From DASVEG01 sp035540495 (GTDB lineage: Bacteria; Actinomycetota; Acidimicrobiia; Acidimicrobiales; CADCTF01), in the NCBI GenBank assembly GCA_035540495.1, contig DATLGL010000029.1, positions 179,801 through 243,800 of the forward strand: 64,000 bases of DNA, written 5' to 3'. Positions 31,995 through 41,367 of this stretch are shown piece by piece. Made by a program: the position numbers and the translations under genes. The notes beneath the pieces are model-generated. The model was given only the letters and a program-made list of their open reading frames with translations, did not search any database and was not told the origin of the DNA. How positions within the stretch are numbered: the first letter of the stretch is position 1; the number at the start of each line of letters is the position of its first letter.

Positions 31995-32605
31995 ACGAGG
32001 CCCGTCAGACGCTGGCCGAGGGTCACGCCGGAGCGGCGCCGGCGGATCCTCGCCGCGATCGTGCCGGCCACGACGGCGTAGGTGCTGTCGGTCGTCATGC
32101 CGAGCAGGAGGAACGCCATTCCGAGCACGATCGTCTGAACGAGGACGCTGCCTCGTTCCGCGTCGACGAAGCGGGGCAGGAAGGCGAGGAAGAACAGCGC
32201 GACCTTCGGGTTCAGCACGTTCACGGCCACGCCCTGCCGGAAGGCTCGAGCAACCGACGCGGTCGACGGTGCCGCGTTCGGCGCGCGTCGCGATCGCGTC
32301 GTCGCTGCCGCCGGCGGAGTGGGCCCGAGGAGCCGGCGGGCGCCGAGCCACACCAGGTAGCCACCGCCGACGAGCTTCACCGCGCTGAACGCCGCGGCAG
32401 ACCGCACGAGGATCGCCGACAGGCCGACTGCTGCGCCTGCGACGTGGACGAGCCCACCTGTGGCCACGCCGACAGCCGACGCGATGCCGACCGCACGCCC
32501 GTGCTCGACGCTGCGGGCGACGATGAAGACGACGGCGGGGCCCGGTATCACGAGCAGAACGAGCGCCGTCGTGAAGAACAGCGCGAGCGTCGCACCGTCA
32601 GGCAC
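31907..32605 (-). CDS. LysE/RhtB-family amino acid exporter
   Basis: This 232-residue membrane protein has about six helices. The conserved LysE opening ALVLLVIPGPAVVFIVARS, the GGGYLVWLGARRL helix and the NVLNPKVALFFLAFLPRFV segment are diagnostic. It probably exports an amino acid or homoserine-lactone-like compound. Its 3' end runs antisense into the last 88 bases of the ABC exporter gene. RsgA is encoded just upstream, starting 1 kb away on the same strand and ending four bases from its stop. Confidence 0.85.
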   Translation of the reverse strand: MPDGATLALFFTTALVLLVIPGPAVVFIVARSVEHGRAVGIASAVGVATGGLVHVAGAAVGLSAILVRSAAAFSAVKLVGGGYLVWLGARRLLGPTPPAAATTRSRRAPNAAPSTASVARAFRQGVAVNVLNPKVALFFLAFLPRFVDAERGSVLVQTIVLGMAFLLLGMTTDSTYAVVAGTIAARIRRRRSGVTLGQRLTGLVYVGLGVTTALTPGSGSSTPVDQALHSAA

Positions 32606-32608
32606 AGC

Positions 32609-33679
32609 TCACCTCTTCTTCGGGTGGTCGCGGGACGCCTTGTGGATCGCCTTCCACTTGCGCTTGCGCTCCTGCTGGTACTGGAGCTCGTGCGCGTGCT
32701 CGGCGTACTCGACCTCGCGCAAGAGCTTGAGGTAGCTCGCGACGCGCTGGGCGTCGAGCGATCCGTCGGCGACCGCGGCGTGTACCGCGCATCCGGGCTC
32801 CGACTGGTGACGGCAGTCGCGGAAGCGACATGCCGTCGCGACCTCCTCCACATCGGCGAACGCCGCCGACAGCCCTTCCTCACCTCGCCACACGCTGATG
32901 CTGCGGATGCCGGGCGTGTCGATCAGCACGCCGCCCCGCGGGAGCGGCACGAGCTGCCGTGACGTCGTCGTGTGGCGCCCGCGGTGGTCGCCTTCACGCA
33001 CGTCGCCGGTCGCGAGGACGTCGTCTCCGAGCAGCGCGTTCGCCAGGGAAGACTTGCCGGCGCCCGATGGGCCGAACAGGACCGCAGTCCGGTTCGGGTG
33101 GAGCACGGCGGCGATCTCGTCGAGGCCTGCGCCGCTCCGGGCACTGGTGACGACGACGTCGGCGCCGGCGAGGCGGCTCTGCACCTCGTCGAGCGTGCGG
33201 TCGAGGTCGTCCGCGACGTCGGCCTTCGAGAGCACGACGACGGGCCGGGCACCGCTCTCCCACGCAACGAGCAGCTCGCGTTCCACGCGCGCGATCCGGA
33301 GGCGGTCGAGCGGAGCGACGATCAACACCACGTCGATGTTCGCCGCGAGCACCTGCAGCGAGTGTTCGTCGCCCGGATCCTGCCGGGTGAGGGCCGACCA
33401 GCGGTCGAGCACCACCTCGAGCAGCTTGGTGTCGTCGTCGACGACCCTCACGAGCACCCAGTCGCCGACCGCGGGGAAATCGTCGGCCGACGTCGCCAGC
33501 ACGTCGCCGTCGGGCAGCCGCACGATCGCCGACGCGATGAAACCTTGTTCCTTCGGCGCCCGCTCGACTCGCACGACGCGCCCGGCGACGGTGTCGTCCC
33601 TCGCCGCCGAACCGACGAGCGCGGCGACGCGTTCGTCCCACCCGTAGGGGATCAGCGCGTCGTAAGCCGGTTCGGGCAC
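32609..33679 (-). CDS. rsgA: Ribosome small-subunit-dependent GTPase A
   Basis: This 356-residue circularly permuted GTPase has an OB-fold first (about 30-115), then G4 LSKADVAD, G1 GPSGAGKSSLANALLG, G3 DTPGIRS and a C-terminal zinc site CRFRDCRHQSEPGCAV. It assists late 30S ribosome maturation. GTG 33679 is chosen because the sequence from VPEPAYDALIPYGW resembles family N-termini. The C-terminus is basic. Confidence 0.92.
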   Translation of the reverse strand: MPEPAYDALIPYGWDERVAALVGSAARDDTVAGRVVRVERAPKEQGFIASAIVRLPDGDVLATSADDFPAVGDWVLVRVVDDDTKLLEVVLDRWSALTRQDPGDEHSLQVLAANIDVVLIVAPLDRLRIARVERELLVAWESGARPVVVLSKADVADDLDRTLDEVQSRLAGADVVVTSARSGAGLDEIAAVLHPNRTAVLFGPSGAGKSSLANALLGDDVLATGDVREGDHRGRHTTTSRQLVPLPRGGVLIDTPGIRSISVWRGEEGLSAAFADVEEVATACRFRDCRHQSEPGCAVHAAVADGSLDAQRVASYLKLLREVEYAEHAHELQYQQERKRKWKAIHKASRDHPKKR

Positions 33680-33701
33680 GGCACGACCGTACGGCCAGAG
33701 C

Positions 33702-34535
33702 TCAGGGCAGCGGCACCATTTTCGTCGGCCGGAGCAGCGCCTCCTGCGCGATCGACGCCACGAGCAGGCCGTTCTCGTCGTGGAACGAGCCCCGCGCGAG
33801 CCCCCTCGCACCGAAGTTCGAGATCGGATCGACGGAGAAGAGCAGCCATTGGTCGGGACGGCACGGTCGGTGGAACCAGACCGCGTGGTCGAGGCTCGCA
33901 CCGCCGAAGATCATCGACGTCGCCTTCGGCGCGCGGGCGCTGCCGACGACGCCCATGTCGGACATGAACGTCAGCACGCACGCGTGCAGCGCCGGATCGT
34001 CCGGCAGGGGGTCGCGCGTGCGGACCCAGAACGGGTGCATGACCGGGAACGTGTCGCCCGAACGGACCGGGCGCATCTCGAGCGGGTTCATCGTCGAGAA
34101 GCGGGCGAACGGCGAGTCGAGCCCGGCGACCTCGTCGGGCCCCGGCACGTCGAGCGGCGCGGGCTCGTGCCAGTCGTCGCCCTCCTCGGGAACGTGGAAC
34201 GAGGCGGTCAGCACGAAGATCGGGTCGCCGTTCTGCGACGTCGTGACGTGACGGGTGCTGAACGAACGGCCGTCGCGCGTCCGTTCGACATCGAGCTCGA
34301 GAGGGACGCCGGGGATACCGGGCCGGATGAAGTACGCGTGGAGCGAATGCGGCGGACGTGCCGGGTCGACGGTGCGGAGCGCGGCGCGGAGGCTCTGGCT
34401 CGCCACCTGCCCGCCGAACAGTCGAGGCGGCCCCTCGCCGGGGTTCGACGCGACGGCCACGAAGCGGTCGTCGCCGCGATCCTCGAGTTCGAGCATCGCG
34501 AGCAGCCGGTTGTGCGATCCGCCTTCGTCAGCCAT
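33702..34535 (-). CDS. tesB: Acyl-CoA thioesterase II (TesB-like)
   Basis: This 277-residue double-hotdog protein has the segments PPRLFGGQVASQSLRAA, SLHAYFIRPG, DGRSFSTRHVTTSQNG and SLDHAVWFHRP, typical of TesB. The catalytic Asp/Gln/Thr-type residues lie in the second hotdog. It hydrolyses acyl-CoAs to free acid and CoA and fits the lipid-catabolic setting. Its start overlaps the end of the serine hydrolase gene by eight bases. Confidence 0.88.
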   Translation of the reverse strand: MADEGGSHNRLLAMLELEDRGDDRFVAVASNPGEGPPRLFGGQVASQSLRAALRTVDPARPPHSLHAYFIRPGIPGVPLELDVERTRDGRSFSTRHVTTSQNGDPIFVLTASFHVPEEGDDWHEPAPLDVPGPDEVAGLDSPFARFSTMNPLEMRPVRSGDTFPVMHPFWVRTRDPLPDDPALHACVLTFMSDMGVVGSARAPKATSMIFGGASLDHAVWFHRPCRPDQWLLFSVDPISNFGARGLARGSFHDENGLLVASIAQEALLRPTKMVPLP

Positions 34536-35598
34536 CGGTAGAACCTGGCTCAGCGGCGGCGAACGCGTCCAATACGCGCTGGCGCCACGCACGGAGCGCC
34601 GGCGACCGCTCGGCCGGCGTCTTCCCGAGCCGGACCACGACGAGGTCGAGCGCGGGCGACACCAGGATCGACTGGCCCTCGTACCCGTTCGCCCAGAACG
34701 CGCCGGTGTCGTCGCCGAGCACCCACCACTGCGCGCCGTAGCCGTTGCCGGTCTCGTCGTCACGTGAACGGAGACGACGCGCGTGGTCGACCCAGCCTTC
34801 CGGGAGGATCCGCCGGTCGCCCCACACGCCGTCGCGTAGGTAGAGGAGCCCGAAGCGCGCGAAGTCGCGAGCCGTCGCGTACACGAACGACGATGCGATG
34901 AACGTGCCTGCGTCGTCGAACTTGGGCGTGGCCGACCGCATGCCGAGGGGATCGAAGAGCTCCTCGCGGATGAACGCCTCGTACGCGTCGCCTGCACCGA
35001 CGACGTCTCGCACGACCCGGGAGACGACGTTGGTCGTGCCGCTCGAGTAGTTGAAGAACGTGCCGGGCTCGTGGGCGAGAGGTCGATCTGCTGCGAATGC
35101 CGCGACGTCGTGCTGGCCGGCGCCGAAGAGCATCTCGATGACGTCGGAGACCGTGTCGTCGACGTAATCCTCGACGAAGTCGAGCCCGTCGCGCATCGTG
35201 AGCAGGTGTTCGAGCGTGATCGCTCGGCGGGGGTCGTCGGGAGGCCCCCACTCGGGCACCTGCGGGTGATCACCCGCAGCCAACGAGCCGCGGCCGACGA
35301 GGATGCCGACGAGCGCGTGCAGGATGCTCTTCGCCATCGACCACGAGATGAGGGTCGACGAGGCATCGATGCCATCGGCGCCGCGGTAGCGCTCGGCCAC
35401 GATCGCACCGCGATGCACGACGAGCGCGGCGAGGGTTGTGGTGAGCTCACCGTCGTCGGCCATCACCTCGTCGAGCAGGCGGTCGAGGTCGACGCCGCCG
35501 GGAACCGGTGCGGTGGGCCACTCATCGACGGGCCACGACACGCCGTCGGGCTGCGGCGGCAGGGGGACGAGGGGGCGGGGGTCGGTCGCGTCGGCCAT
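34528..35598 (-). CDS. Beta-lactamase-fold serine hydrolase
   Basis: This 356-residue protein has SMAK (SxxK nucleophile), YSSG (YxN-like) and YEGQ near the third motif, with WSMAKSILHALVGILVGRG and RDGLDFVEDYVDD typical of class C / EstB-like enzymes. There is no signal peptide, so it is probably an intracellular esterase or amide hydrolase rather than a beta-lactamase. It is coupled to tesB. Confidence 0.82.
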   Translation of the reverse strand: MADATDPRPLVPLPPQPDGVSWPVDEWPTAPVPGGVDLDRLLDEVMADDGELTTTLAALVVHRGAIVAERYRGADGIDASSTLISWSMAKSILHALVGILVGRGSLAAGDHPQVPEWGPPDDPRRAITLEHLLTMRDGLDFVEDYVDDTVSDVIEMLFGAGQHDVAAFAADRPLAHEPGTFFNYSSGTTNVVSRVVRDVVGAGDAYEAFIREELFDPLGMRSATPKFDDAGTFIASSFVYATARDFARFGLLYLRDGVWGDRRILPEGWVDHARRLRSRDDETGNGYGAQWWVLGDDTGAFWANGYEGQSILVSPALDLVVVRLGKTPAERSPALRAWRQRVLDAFAAAEPGSTDG

Positions 35599-35630
35599 CG
35601 ATCGCGCAGCTTCGCAGCTTCGCAGCGGCC

Positions 35631-37442
35631 TCAGGTCGGTGCCGCTGGTAGGTCGATCGTGAAGGTGGAGCCCTCGCCTTCGATCGAGCGCACGGCGATC
35701 GATCCATGCATCAGCTCGACGTAGCGCTTCGCGATGTTGAGCCCGACGCCGCTGCCGCGAGCGGTGAACGACGCGGACGGCGCTCGGTAGAACCGATCGA
35801 AGATCCGGGCCGCGTCGGCGCTCGAGATGCCGATCCCCTGATCGCTGACCTCGATCATCGCTCGGTCACCGCTGAGACGCGTCGAGATCCTGATCGTCGT
35901 GCCGTGACCCGAGTACTTGGCCGCGTTGGTGAGGAGGTTCCGCACGACGTGACCGAGACCGTGCTCGTCGGCGATGACCGTCTCTTCGCCCACCTCGTCG
36001 ACCACGACGTGGGCAGCCAGCTGGTGGGCGACCGTGCTCAACGCGTTGTCGACGACCGAACGCAGGTCGACCGGCTCGAGGTCGAGGGTGATCCGGCCTG
36101 CTTCGAGGGCGGAGAAGTCGAGGACGTTGTCGATCATCGTCCGCATGTCGGCTGCGCTGCTCGAGATGCGCGTGATGAGGTCGGCCTTGGTGGTGTCGTC
36201 GAGCGAGCCCGATCGCACGAGGTCGGCGAACCCGACGATGGCCGCCAGCGGAGTGCGGAGCTCGTGCGAGACCGTGGCGAGGAACTCGTCCTTCAACCGG
36301 TCGAGCTGCGCCAGGCGTTCGGCGTTCGCCCGCTCCTGCTCGTAGGCCTGCTGGAGCTGCTGCGCCGCGGCCTTCTGTTCGGTGACGTCGTGGAGGGTGA
36401 TGACGATGCCCTCTACCGCAGGGTCGCCGAGCAGGTTGACCGCCGTCGCCTCGACCCACCTCCAGAGGCCGCTACCGGGCCGGCTCTCGAGGCGGATCTC
36501 GACACGGACGGTGTCGCCCGGCTCTCCCTGCGACACCTGGCCGAGCGCCTCGATGGCGACGGGCAGGTCGTCGGGGTGGATGTCGTTGAAGGCGCTCATC
36601 CCGAGGTTCGTCTCGGGCGGCGCGTCGATGACCCTCGAGATGCTGTCGCTCGTGTACGTGATCTCGAACTGGTCGTTGATCACGACGATGACGTCGGACA
36701 GGTTCGCGATCAGCGCCTCCCGCCGCGTCTCGGCCGCCTTGCGGTCGGTGATGTCCCGCATCGACACGACGAGCCCGTCAATGCCTTCGACGTCGAGGAG
36801 GTTGTTCACGGCGCCCTCGATGTCGTGCCACCGGCCGTCGGCGAAGCGAACGCGGAACTCCTCGCGCCGGCTCGGACCTGGCGTCGCCAGCGCTTCGGCG
36901 AAGGCGACCGAGACCCGTTCGAGGTCGTCCGGGTGGATGAGGTCGAACGCGAAGCGGCCGTTGGCGTCGGCCCCCGAGAGTCCGGTGAGACGCCCGGCGG
37001 CCGCGTTGGAGAAGCGGATGGTGCCGTCGCGGTCGAGGACGGTGATCATCTCCGCGGTGTGCTCGAGCATGGCCTCGAGCCGCTGGCGGACCTCGTCGTC
37101 ACCCGCGGCGAACGGGCTGCCGGGCGCCGAGAACGAGACGACGATCGGGCCGCTGTTGTCGATCGGGTGCGCCATGAGCACGCGGTCGACGAGACCGACG
37201 TCGGTGGGCAGGCGCGCCTCTCCGGCCGCGGGTGCGCCGGTGTCGACGGCCGCTCGCACGGGATCGCTCTCGACGATCGCCTTGATGAGCCGTGACGTGG
37301 TGACGTCGTGCTCTGCTCCTGCGAGCTTTCGGGTGACGGCGTTCGCCCACACGACGTCGCCCGCGCGGTTCACGATCACCGCGGCGACCGGGACGGCTTC
37401 GAGGGCAGCCTGCATCGCGCCCATGTCGACGTCGGTGCTCAC
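35631..37442 (-). CDS. Multi-PAS sensor histidine kinase
   Basis: This 603-residue cytoplasmic kinase has an N-terminal PAS-like segment, two further PAS/PAC units (about 110-235 and 240-365), HisKA with His393 in ATVSHELRTPLAAI, and HATPase motifs NLLTNAAKYS, DQGIGIS and RGSGVGLNIAKRYVEL. No membrane segments are seen. No response regulator is adjacent, so it is an orphan; the ligand or redox signal sensed by the PAS domains is unknown. GTG 37442 is the start. Confidence 0.88.
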   Translation of the reverse strand: MSTDVDMGAMQAALEAVPVAAVIVNRAGDVVWANAVTRKLAGAEHDVTTSRLIKAIVESDPVRAAVDTGAPAAGEARLPTDVGLVDRVLMAHPIDNSGPIVVSFSAPGSPFAAGDDEVRQRLEAMLEHTAEMITVLDRDGTIRFSNAAAGRLTGLSGADANGRFAFDLIHPDDLERVSVAFAEALATPGPSRREEFRVRFADGRWHDIEGAVNNLLDVEGIDGLVVSMRDITDRKAAETRREALIANLSDVIVVINDQFEITYTSDSISRVIDAPPETNLGMSAFNDIHPDDLPVAIEALGQVSQGEPGDTVRVEIRLESRPGSGLWRWVEATAVNLLGDPAVEGIVITLHDVTEQKAAAQQLQQAYEQERANAERLAQLDRLKDEFLATVSHELRTPLAAIVGFADLVRSGSLDDTTKADLITRISSSAADMRTMIDNVLDFSALEAGRITLDLEPVDLRSVVDNALSTVAHQLAAHVVVDEVGEETVIADEHGLGHVVRNLLTNAAKYSGHGTTIRISTRLSGDRAMIEVSDQGIGISSADAARIFDRFYRAPSASFTARGSGVGLNIAKRYVELMHGSIAVRSIEGEGSTFTIDLPAAPT

Positions 37443-37468
37443 ACCCTCAACGATGGCAGGCTCGGGGG

Positions 37469-38476
37469 ATGGGCGTTCGCCGATACGTGGTGTTCGGTGC
37501 CGGCGCGGTGGGAGGCACGATCGGTGCCGTCCTCGCGAACGCGGGCAGGGAGGTCGCGGTGATCGCGCGCGGACGCCACGGCGAGGTGTTGCGTGAGCGG
37601 GGCCTCACGTTCCGGCAGCCGTCAGGCACGACGGTGGTTCGCTTCGCCCTGGTCGCCGGCGACCCGACGGGGGTCGATTGGCGGCCCGACGACGTCGTCG
37701 TCCTCGCGATGAAGACGCAGGACACGACCTCGGCCGTCGACGCGCTGGCCGACGTCGCACCGGCGACCGTCTCGCTCGTGTGCGCGCAGAACGGGGTCGA
37801 GAACGAGCGGATCGTGCTCCGCCGGTTCGCCGACGTCCACGGCATGTGCGTGATGCTCCCGGCGTCGCACCTGGAGCCCGGCGTGGTGGTCGCCCACGGC
37901 GCTCCGGCTCCTGGGATCCTCGATGTCGGGCGAGCGCCCGGCGGCGCGGACGCCACTGACCACCAGGTGGCGGCTGACCTGACGGAGGGCGGCTTCAGCA
38001 GCGTCGCCCAGCCGGCGATCCTCCGATGGAAGTACGCCAAGCTCCGGATGAACCTCGGGAACGCGTTCGACGCCGCGTGCGCCGACACGGGCCTCATGCG
38101 CGACGTCGTCGGCCGGGCGCGTCGCGAGTTCGAGGCCTGTGTCGACGCCGCGGGCATCGACGTCGCATCGCCGAGCGAGGACGCCGAGCGGCGCGGCGAC
38201 CTCATGCGCATCGCGCCGGTCGAAGGCCACGAACGCCAAGGCGGGTCGAGCTGGCAGAGCCTCGCCCGAGGCCTCGGCTCGATCGAAGCCGACTACCTCA
38301 ACGGCGAGGTCGTGCTGCTCGGACGGCTCCACGGCGTCGCGACGCCCGTGAACGCAGCGCTGCAACGCGTCGCGCGCCGGATGGCGGTCGAGCGTCGACC
38401 TCCTCGTTCGATGGCCGCGGACGAGATGCTGGCGGAGATCGAACGAGCCGAAGGCGAGGTGCCTCAGGCCGGCTGA
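37469..38476 (+). CDS. Ketopantoate-reductase-family protein
   Basis: This 335-residue protein starts MGVRRYVVFGAGAVGGTIGA, a Rossmann GxGxxG for NADPH. VLAMKTQDT and CAQNGVENE follow the PanE pattern, and the C-terminal domain has the conserved KYAKLRMNLGNAF lysine/asparagine. It is probably a 2-dehydropantoate 2-reductase or a related 2-oxo-acid reductase. Many ApbA/PanE paralogues have other substrates. Its end overlaps the convergent AlkB-like gene by 13 bases. Confidence 0.78.
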   Translation: MGVRRYVVFGAGAVGGTIGAVLANAGREVAVIARGRHGEVLRERGLTFRQPSGTTVVRFALVAGDPTGVDWRPDDVVVLAMKTQDTTSAVDALADVAPATVSLVCAQNGVENERIVLRRFADVHGMCVMLPASHLEPGVVVAHGAPAPGILDVGRAPGGADATDHQVAADLTEGGFSSVAQPAILRWKYAKLRMNLGNAFDAACADTGLMRDVVGRARREFEACVDAAGIDVASPSEDAERRGDLMRIAPVEGHERQGGSSWQSLARGLGSIEADYLNGEVVLLGRLHGVATPVNAALQRVARRMAVERRPPRSMAADEMLAEIERAEGEVPQAG

Positions 38477-39102
38477 TCGGGCGCCGGCTGCGAATGCCGG
38501 AACGTGATGCTCATCCGTGGTCCGGCGTTCGACAGCTTCGGGATGGAGTGGTCCCACTCCCGCTGGCACCGCCCGCCGGTGACGAGCAGGTCGCCGCGCT
38601 GCATGCGGATCTCACGGCTCGGCCCGCCGCCGCGCGGCCGGAGCCGGAACGGCCGCGGGTGCCCGAGCGACACGATGGCCACGAGCGGATGGGTGAGCGC
38701 CTTGTCGATGCGGTCGCCGTGCCAGGCGACGCTGTCGTGACCGTCCCGGTACAGGTTCAGTCCTCCGGAGTCGAACTCCACGCCGTAGTGCGCCGAGAGC
38801 GTGTCCCGCATCGCGCCGACCGCAGGATGTATCGGCACGCCGTTCCCGTCCCGCCACGAGGCGGTGAGGCGAGGCTCGTCGACCCGGCGCTCGTACATCC
38901 ACCGGTTCCGCTGCCGCCACCCGGCCGCGTCGAGCAGGTCCTCGAAGAGCTCGTCGGCGCCGGCGACCCAACCGGGCACCACGTCGACCCAGGAACGCTC
39001 GTCGAGGTGCAGCCGCGACGACGTCGCGAACGTCTCGTCGATCGACGGCGCACCGGCGTCGAGCAGAGAGGGCTGCCACGGGAGCGCGGCGTCTGCGGCC
39101 AC
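38464..39102 (-). CDS. AlkB-like 2-oxoglutarate/Fe(II) oxygenase
   Basis: This 212-residue protein has NLYRDGHDSVAWHGDRID, containing the HxD iron motif, then a distal CQREWDHSIPK His and RMSITFRH supplying the 2OG-binding arginines (RxxxxxR). This is the AlkB pattern for oxidative removal of alkyl lesions from DNA or RNA. Start GTG 39102. Confidence 0.82.
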   Translation of the reverse strand: MAADAALPWQPSLLDAGAPSIDETFATSSRLHLDERSWVDVVPGWVAGADELFEDLLDAAGWRQRNRWMYERRVDEPRLTASWRDGNGVPIHPAVGAMRDTLSAHYGVEFDSGGLNLYRDGHDSVAWHGDRIDKALTHPLVAIVSLGHPRPFRLRPRGGGPSREIRMQRGDLLVTGGRCQREWDHSIPKLSNAGPRMSITFRHSQPAPDQPA

Positions 39103-39168
39103 CCCGCGAGGGTACGGGTGATCCCGTCTCTTGGAATCGTCGGAAGCGAGGCTACGGGCGGAGCAGCC

Positions 39169-40053
39169 TCAGCGTGCGATGGCCAAGTCGACGGTGTCGA
39201 GATGCGCCGCCGTCGCCTCGTACCCGCGCTCGATCAGCTCCGTCGACCGGCTGAAGTCGTTGTAGCGGAGCTTGCCGGGGTTGACGCCCGGGAGCACCAG
39301 CAGCTCGACGCCATCCGGAGCGCTGCTGGTCAGATCGAGGTGGAAGCGATGGCCACGGGCGATGGAGAACGCCTGGATCATCACGTCGATCGGGCGCTTC
39401 GGTTCGGGACGAGCCCGCTCGAAGTTGCCGACGTGGAAGACGACGACCCGCGTGGCACGCAGGTCGTACGCCTTGGAGATCGGGACGTTGTTGACGACCC
39501 CGCCGTCGATGAACGTCTCGCCGTTGATCGTGACCGGCGGGAACACCCCGGGCAGCGCGGCCGACGCGAGGATCGGCCCCACGACGTCGCCCTCGGAGAA
39601 CCACCGCTCGTGACCCGTCCGCATCGAGGTCGCGACGACGTGGAACGGCACCGGGAACTCCTCGAACCGCCGGTGTTCGAGCATCTCCTCGATCAGCATC
39701 CGCAGGCCGCTGTTCGGCTGGAGCGCCGTCCCTCGAGTGAGGAGGCGGAGCGCCTCGAAGCGCGTCGCGGCCATCGCGGTGTCGGGCACCGTCAGCCACA
39801 GCTCCTGTAGGCGGTGGATGCCTTCGACCGTCGGGTCCGACGCCAGGGCGCTTGCGTTGATGGCGCCGACGGAGCAGCCGACGATCTCGTCGGGCGCGAT
39901 CCCGCGCTCGACGACGGCCCGCAGCATGCCGACCTGGATCGCGCCGAGGTTCCCGCCGCCGCCGAGGACGAACACCGTCTTCGCCTGCGGCGTCTTCACC
40001 CACGGCAGGCGGATGATCGCACGGGCGGGGTGCCGGGGATGGGCGGCAGCCAT
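39169..40053 (-). CDS. Patatin-like phospholipase
   Basis: This 294-residue enzyme has the patatin fold motifs: VFVLGGGGNLGAIQVG (oxyanion hole), GCSVGAI with nucleophile Ser61, SAALPGVFPP and IDGGVVNN with the catalytic Asp. It probably hydrolyses acyl esters of phospholipids. ATG 40053 is chosen; the reading frame extends upstream through the terminator of the next gene and is not credible there. It is probably a bacterial-type soluble esterase. Confidence 0.85.
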   Translation of the reverse strand: MAAAHPRHPARAIIRLPWVKTPQAKTVFVLGGGGNLGAIQVGMLRAVVERGIAPDEIVGCSVGAINASALASDPTVEGIHRLQELWLTVPDTAMAATRFEALRLLTRGTALQPNSGLRMLIEEMLEHRRFEEFPVPFHVVATSMRTGHERWFSEGDVVGPILASAALPGVFPPVTINGETFIDGGVVNNVPISKAYDLRATRVVVFHVGNFERARPEPKRPIDVMIQAFSIARGHRFHLDLTSSAPDGVELLVLPGVNPGKLRYNDFSRSTELIERGYEATAAHLDTVDLAIAR

Positions 40054-40075
40054 GGTCAAAGTGTCGAAACAGAAC

Positions 40076-40104
40076 GGCCCGCCTGACAATGGCGCAGGCG
40101 GGCC
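40076..40104 (-). terminator. Terminator after acyl-CoA dehydrogenase
   Basis: On the minus strand GGCCCGCCTG and CAGGCGGGCC form a 10-bp perfect stem with a nine-base loop, followed by GTTCTGTTT. It is 14 bases past the dehydrogenase stop. Confidence 0.7.
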
Positions 40105-40117
40105 ATTCGGTCTGCTC

Positions 40118-41344
40118 CTACCGGTTCAGGAGGTCCCTTGCGATGTGGGTCACCTGGATCTCATCCGTGCCGGCGTAGATCTGGAGAACCTTCGCATCTC
40201 GGGCGAGTTGCTCCACCTGGTACTCGGCCATGTAGCCGTTGCCGCCGAAGAGCTGCACCGCCTCGAGAGCGACCTCCATCGCGGCCTGCGCGGAGTACAG
40301 CTTCATGGCCGAGGCCTCGGCCAGCGTGAGCCCCTTGCCCGCAGCACCCATCTCCATCGACCGGAAGACGAGGTTCTGGACGTTGAGGCGCGCCACCTCC
40401 ATCTTCGCCAGCTTCAGCTGGATGAGCTGGAACTCGCCGATCGGCTGACCGAACTGGACGCGGTTCTTGGCGTAGTCGATCGAGAGGTCGAGGCACTGCT
40501 CGATGATGCCGAGCGCCATCGCGGCGACACCGGAGCGCTCCATCGAGAACGTGTCCTTCGCCGCGGCGCGCCCGCTCTTCGCTGCGGCCTCCTCCGACTC
40601 GCCGATCAGGCGGTCGATGCCGACCCGAACGTCGCTGAGGAACAGCTGGCCGGTCGGGGAGGAGTGCATCCCCATCTTGCGGAGGGGCTTCGACTGCTCG
40701 AGGCCCGGCATCCCGCGATCGAGGACGAAGCTGAGCACCTTGCGCTCCGCGGGCGGGTTGCCCTCGTCGAGCTTGCAGATGAAGACGATCGTGTCGGCGT
40801 AGGGGCCGTTGGTGATGAACGTCTTCGAGCCGTTGAGGATGTACTCGTCGCCGTCACGCCGGGCCGTCGACTTCATCGACCCGAAGGCATCCGATCCGGA
40901 GTCGGGCTCCGTGATGGCCCACGCGCCGACCTTCTCCATCGTGAGCAGGTCGAGCGCCCAGCGCTCCTTCTGGCGGATCGTGCCGCGGCTCATGATGGCG
41001 CTGGCGGTGAGGCCCATCGACACGCCCATCGCGGTGACCATGCCTGGGCAGTAGCGGCAGATCTCGATGATGGGGATGAGGTTCATCCCGCCCCCGTCGC
41101 CCCCTCGGGCGGCGCGCTCCTCGACCTGCTCACCCGCCTCGATCGCCTTCTCCCGCTCGATCCGGCGCTTGAACGAGTCCTTCGCCATGGCGTCCATGCC
41201 GAAGGTCGAGAACAGCTTGCGGAGGATGTCGTACGGCGGCATGTCGCCGTGCTCGAGCTCTTCGACGTGCGGCTTGATCTCCTTCTCCACGAACTGCCGA
41301 ACGGCGTCGCGGATCATCTTCTGCTCTTCCGACCACTCGAACAT
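40118..41344 (-). CDS. Acyl-CoA dehydrogenase
   Basis: This 408-residue flavoenzyme contains AWAITEPDSGSDAFGSMKSTA (FAD/substrate loop), YILNGSKTFITNGPYAD, and C-terminal LFGGNGYMAEYQVEQLARDAKVLQIYAGTDEIQ. The catalytic Glu is in the usual IYAGTDEI region. It oxidises an acyl-CoA and passes electrons to ETF. Residues 70-90 include a glycine-rich insert (RGGDGGGMN). The start ATG 41344 is six bases after a TAGTGT element. The P450 gene upstream suggests a sterol or branched-chain substrate. Confidence 0.9.
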   Translation of the reverse strand: MFEWSEEQKMIRDAVRQFVEKEIKPHVEELEHGDMPPYDILRKLFSTFGMDAMAKDSFKRRIEREKAIEAGEQVEERAARGGDGGGMNLIPIIEICRYCPGMVTAMGVSMGLTASAIMSRGTIRQKERWALDLLTMEKVGAWAITEPDSGSDAFGSMKSTARRDGDEYILNGSKTFITNGPYADTIVFICKLDEGNPPAERKVLSFVLDRGMPGLEQSKPLRKMGMHSSPTGQLFLSDVRVGIDRLIGESEEAAAKSGRAAAKDTFSMERSGVAAMALGIIEQCLDLSIDYAKNRVQFGQPIGEFQLIQLKLAKMEVARLNVQNLVFRSMEMGAAGKGLTLAEASAMKLYSAQAAMEVALEAVQLFGGNGYMAEYQVEQLARDAKVLQIYAGTDEIQVTHIARDLLNR

Positions 41345-41350
41345 GCTTTT

Positions 41351-41356
41351 ACACTA
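41351..41356 (-). promoter_or_regulatory. Candidate -10 element for acyl-CoA dehydrogenase
   Basis: TAGTGT on the minus strand ends six bases before ATG 41344, inside the 23-base gap after the P450 stop. It allows the dehydrogenase its own leaderless transcript. Confidence 0.4.
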
Positions 41357-41367
41357 CGAGTGCAAGT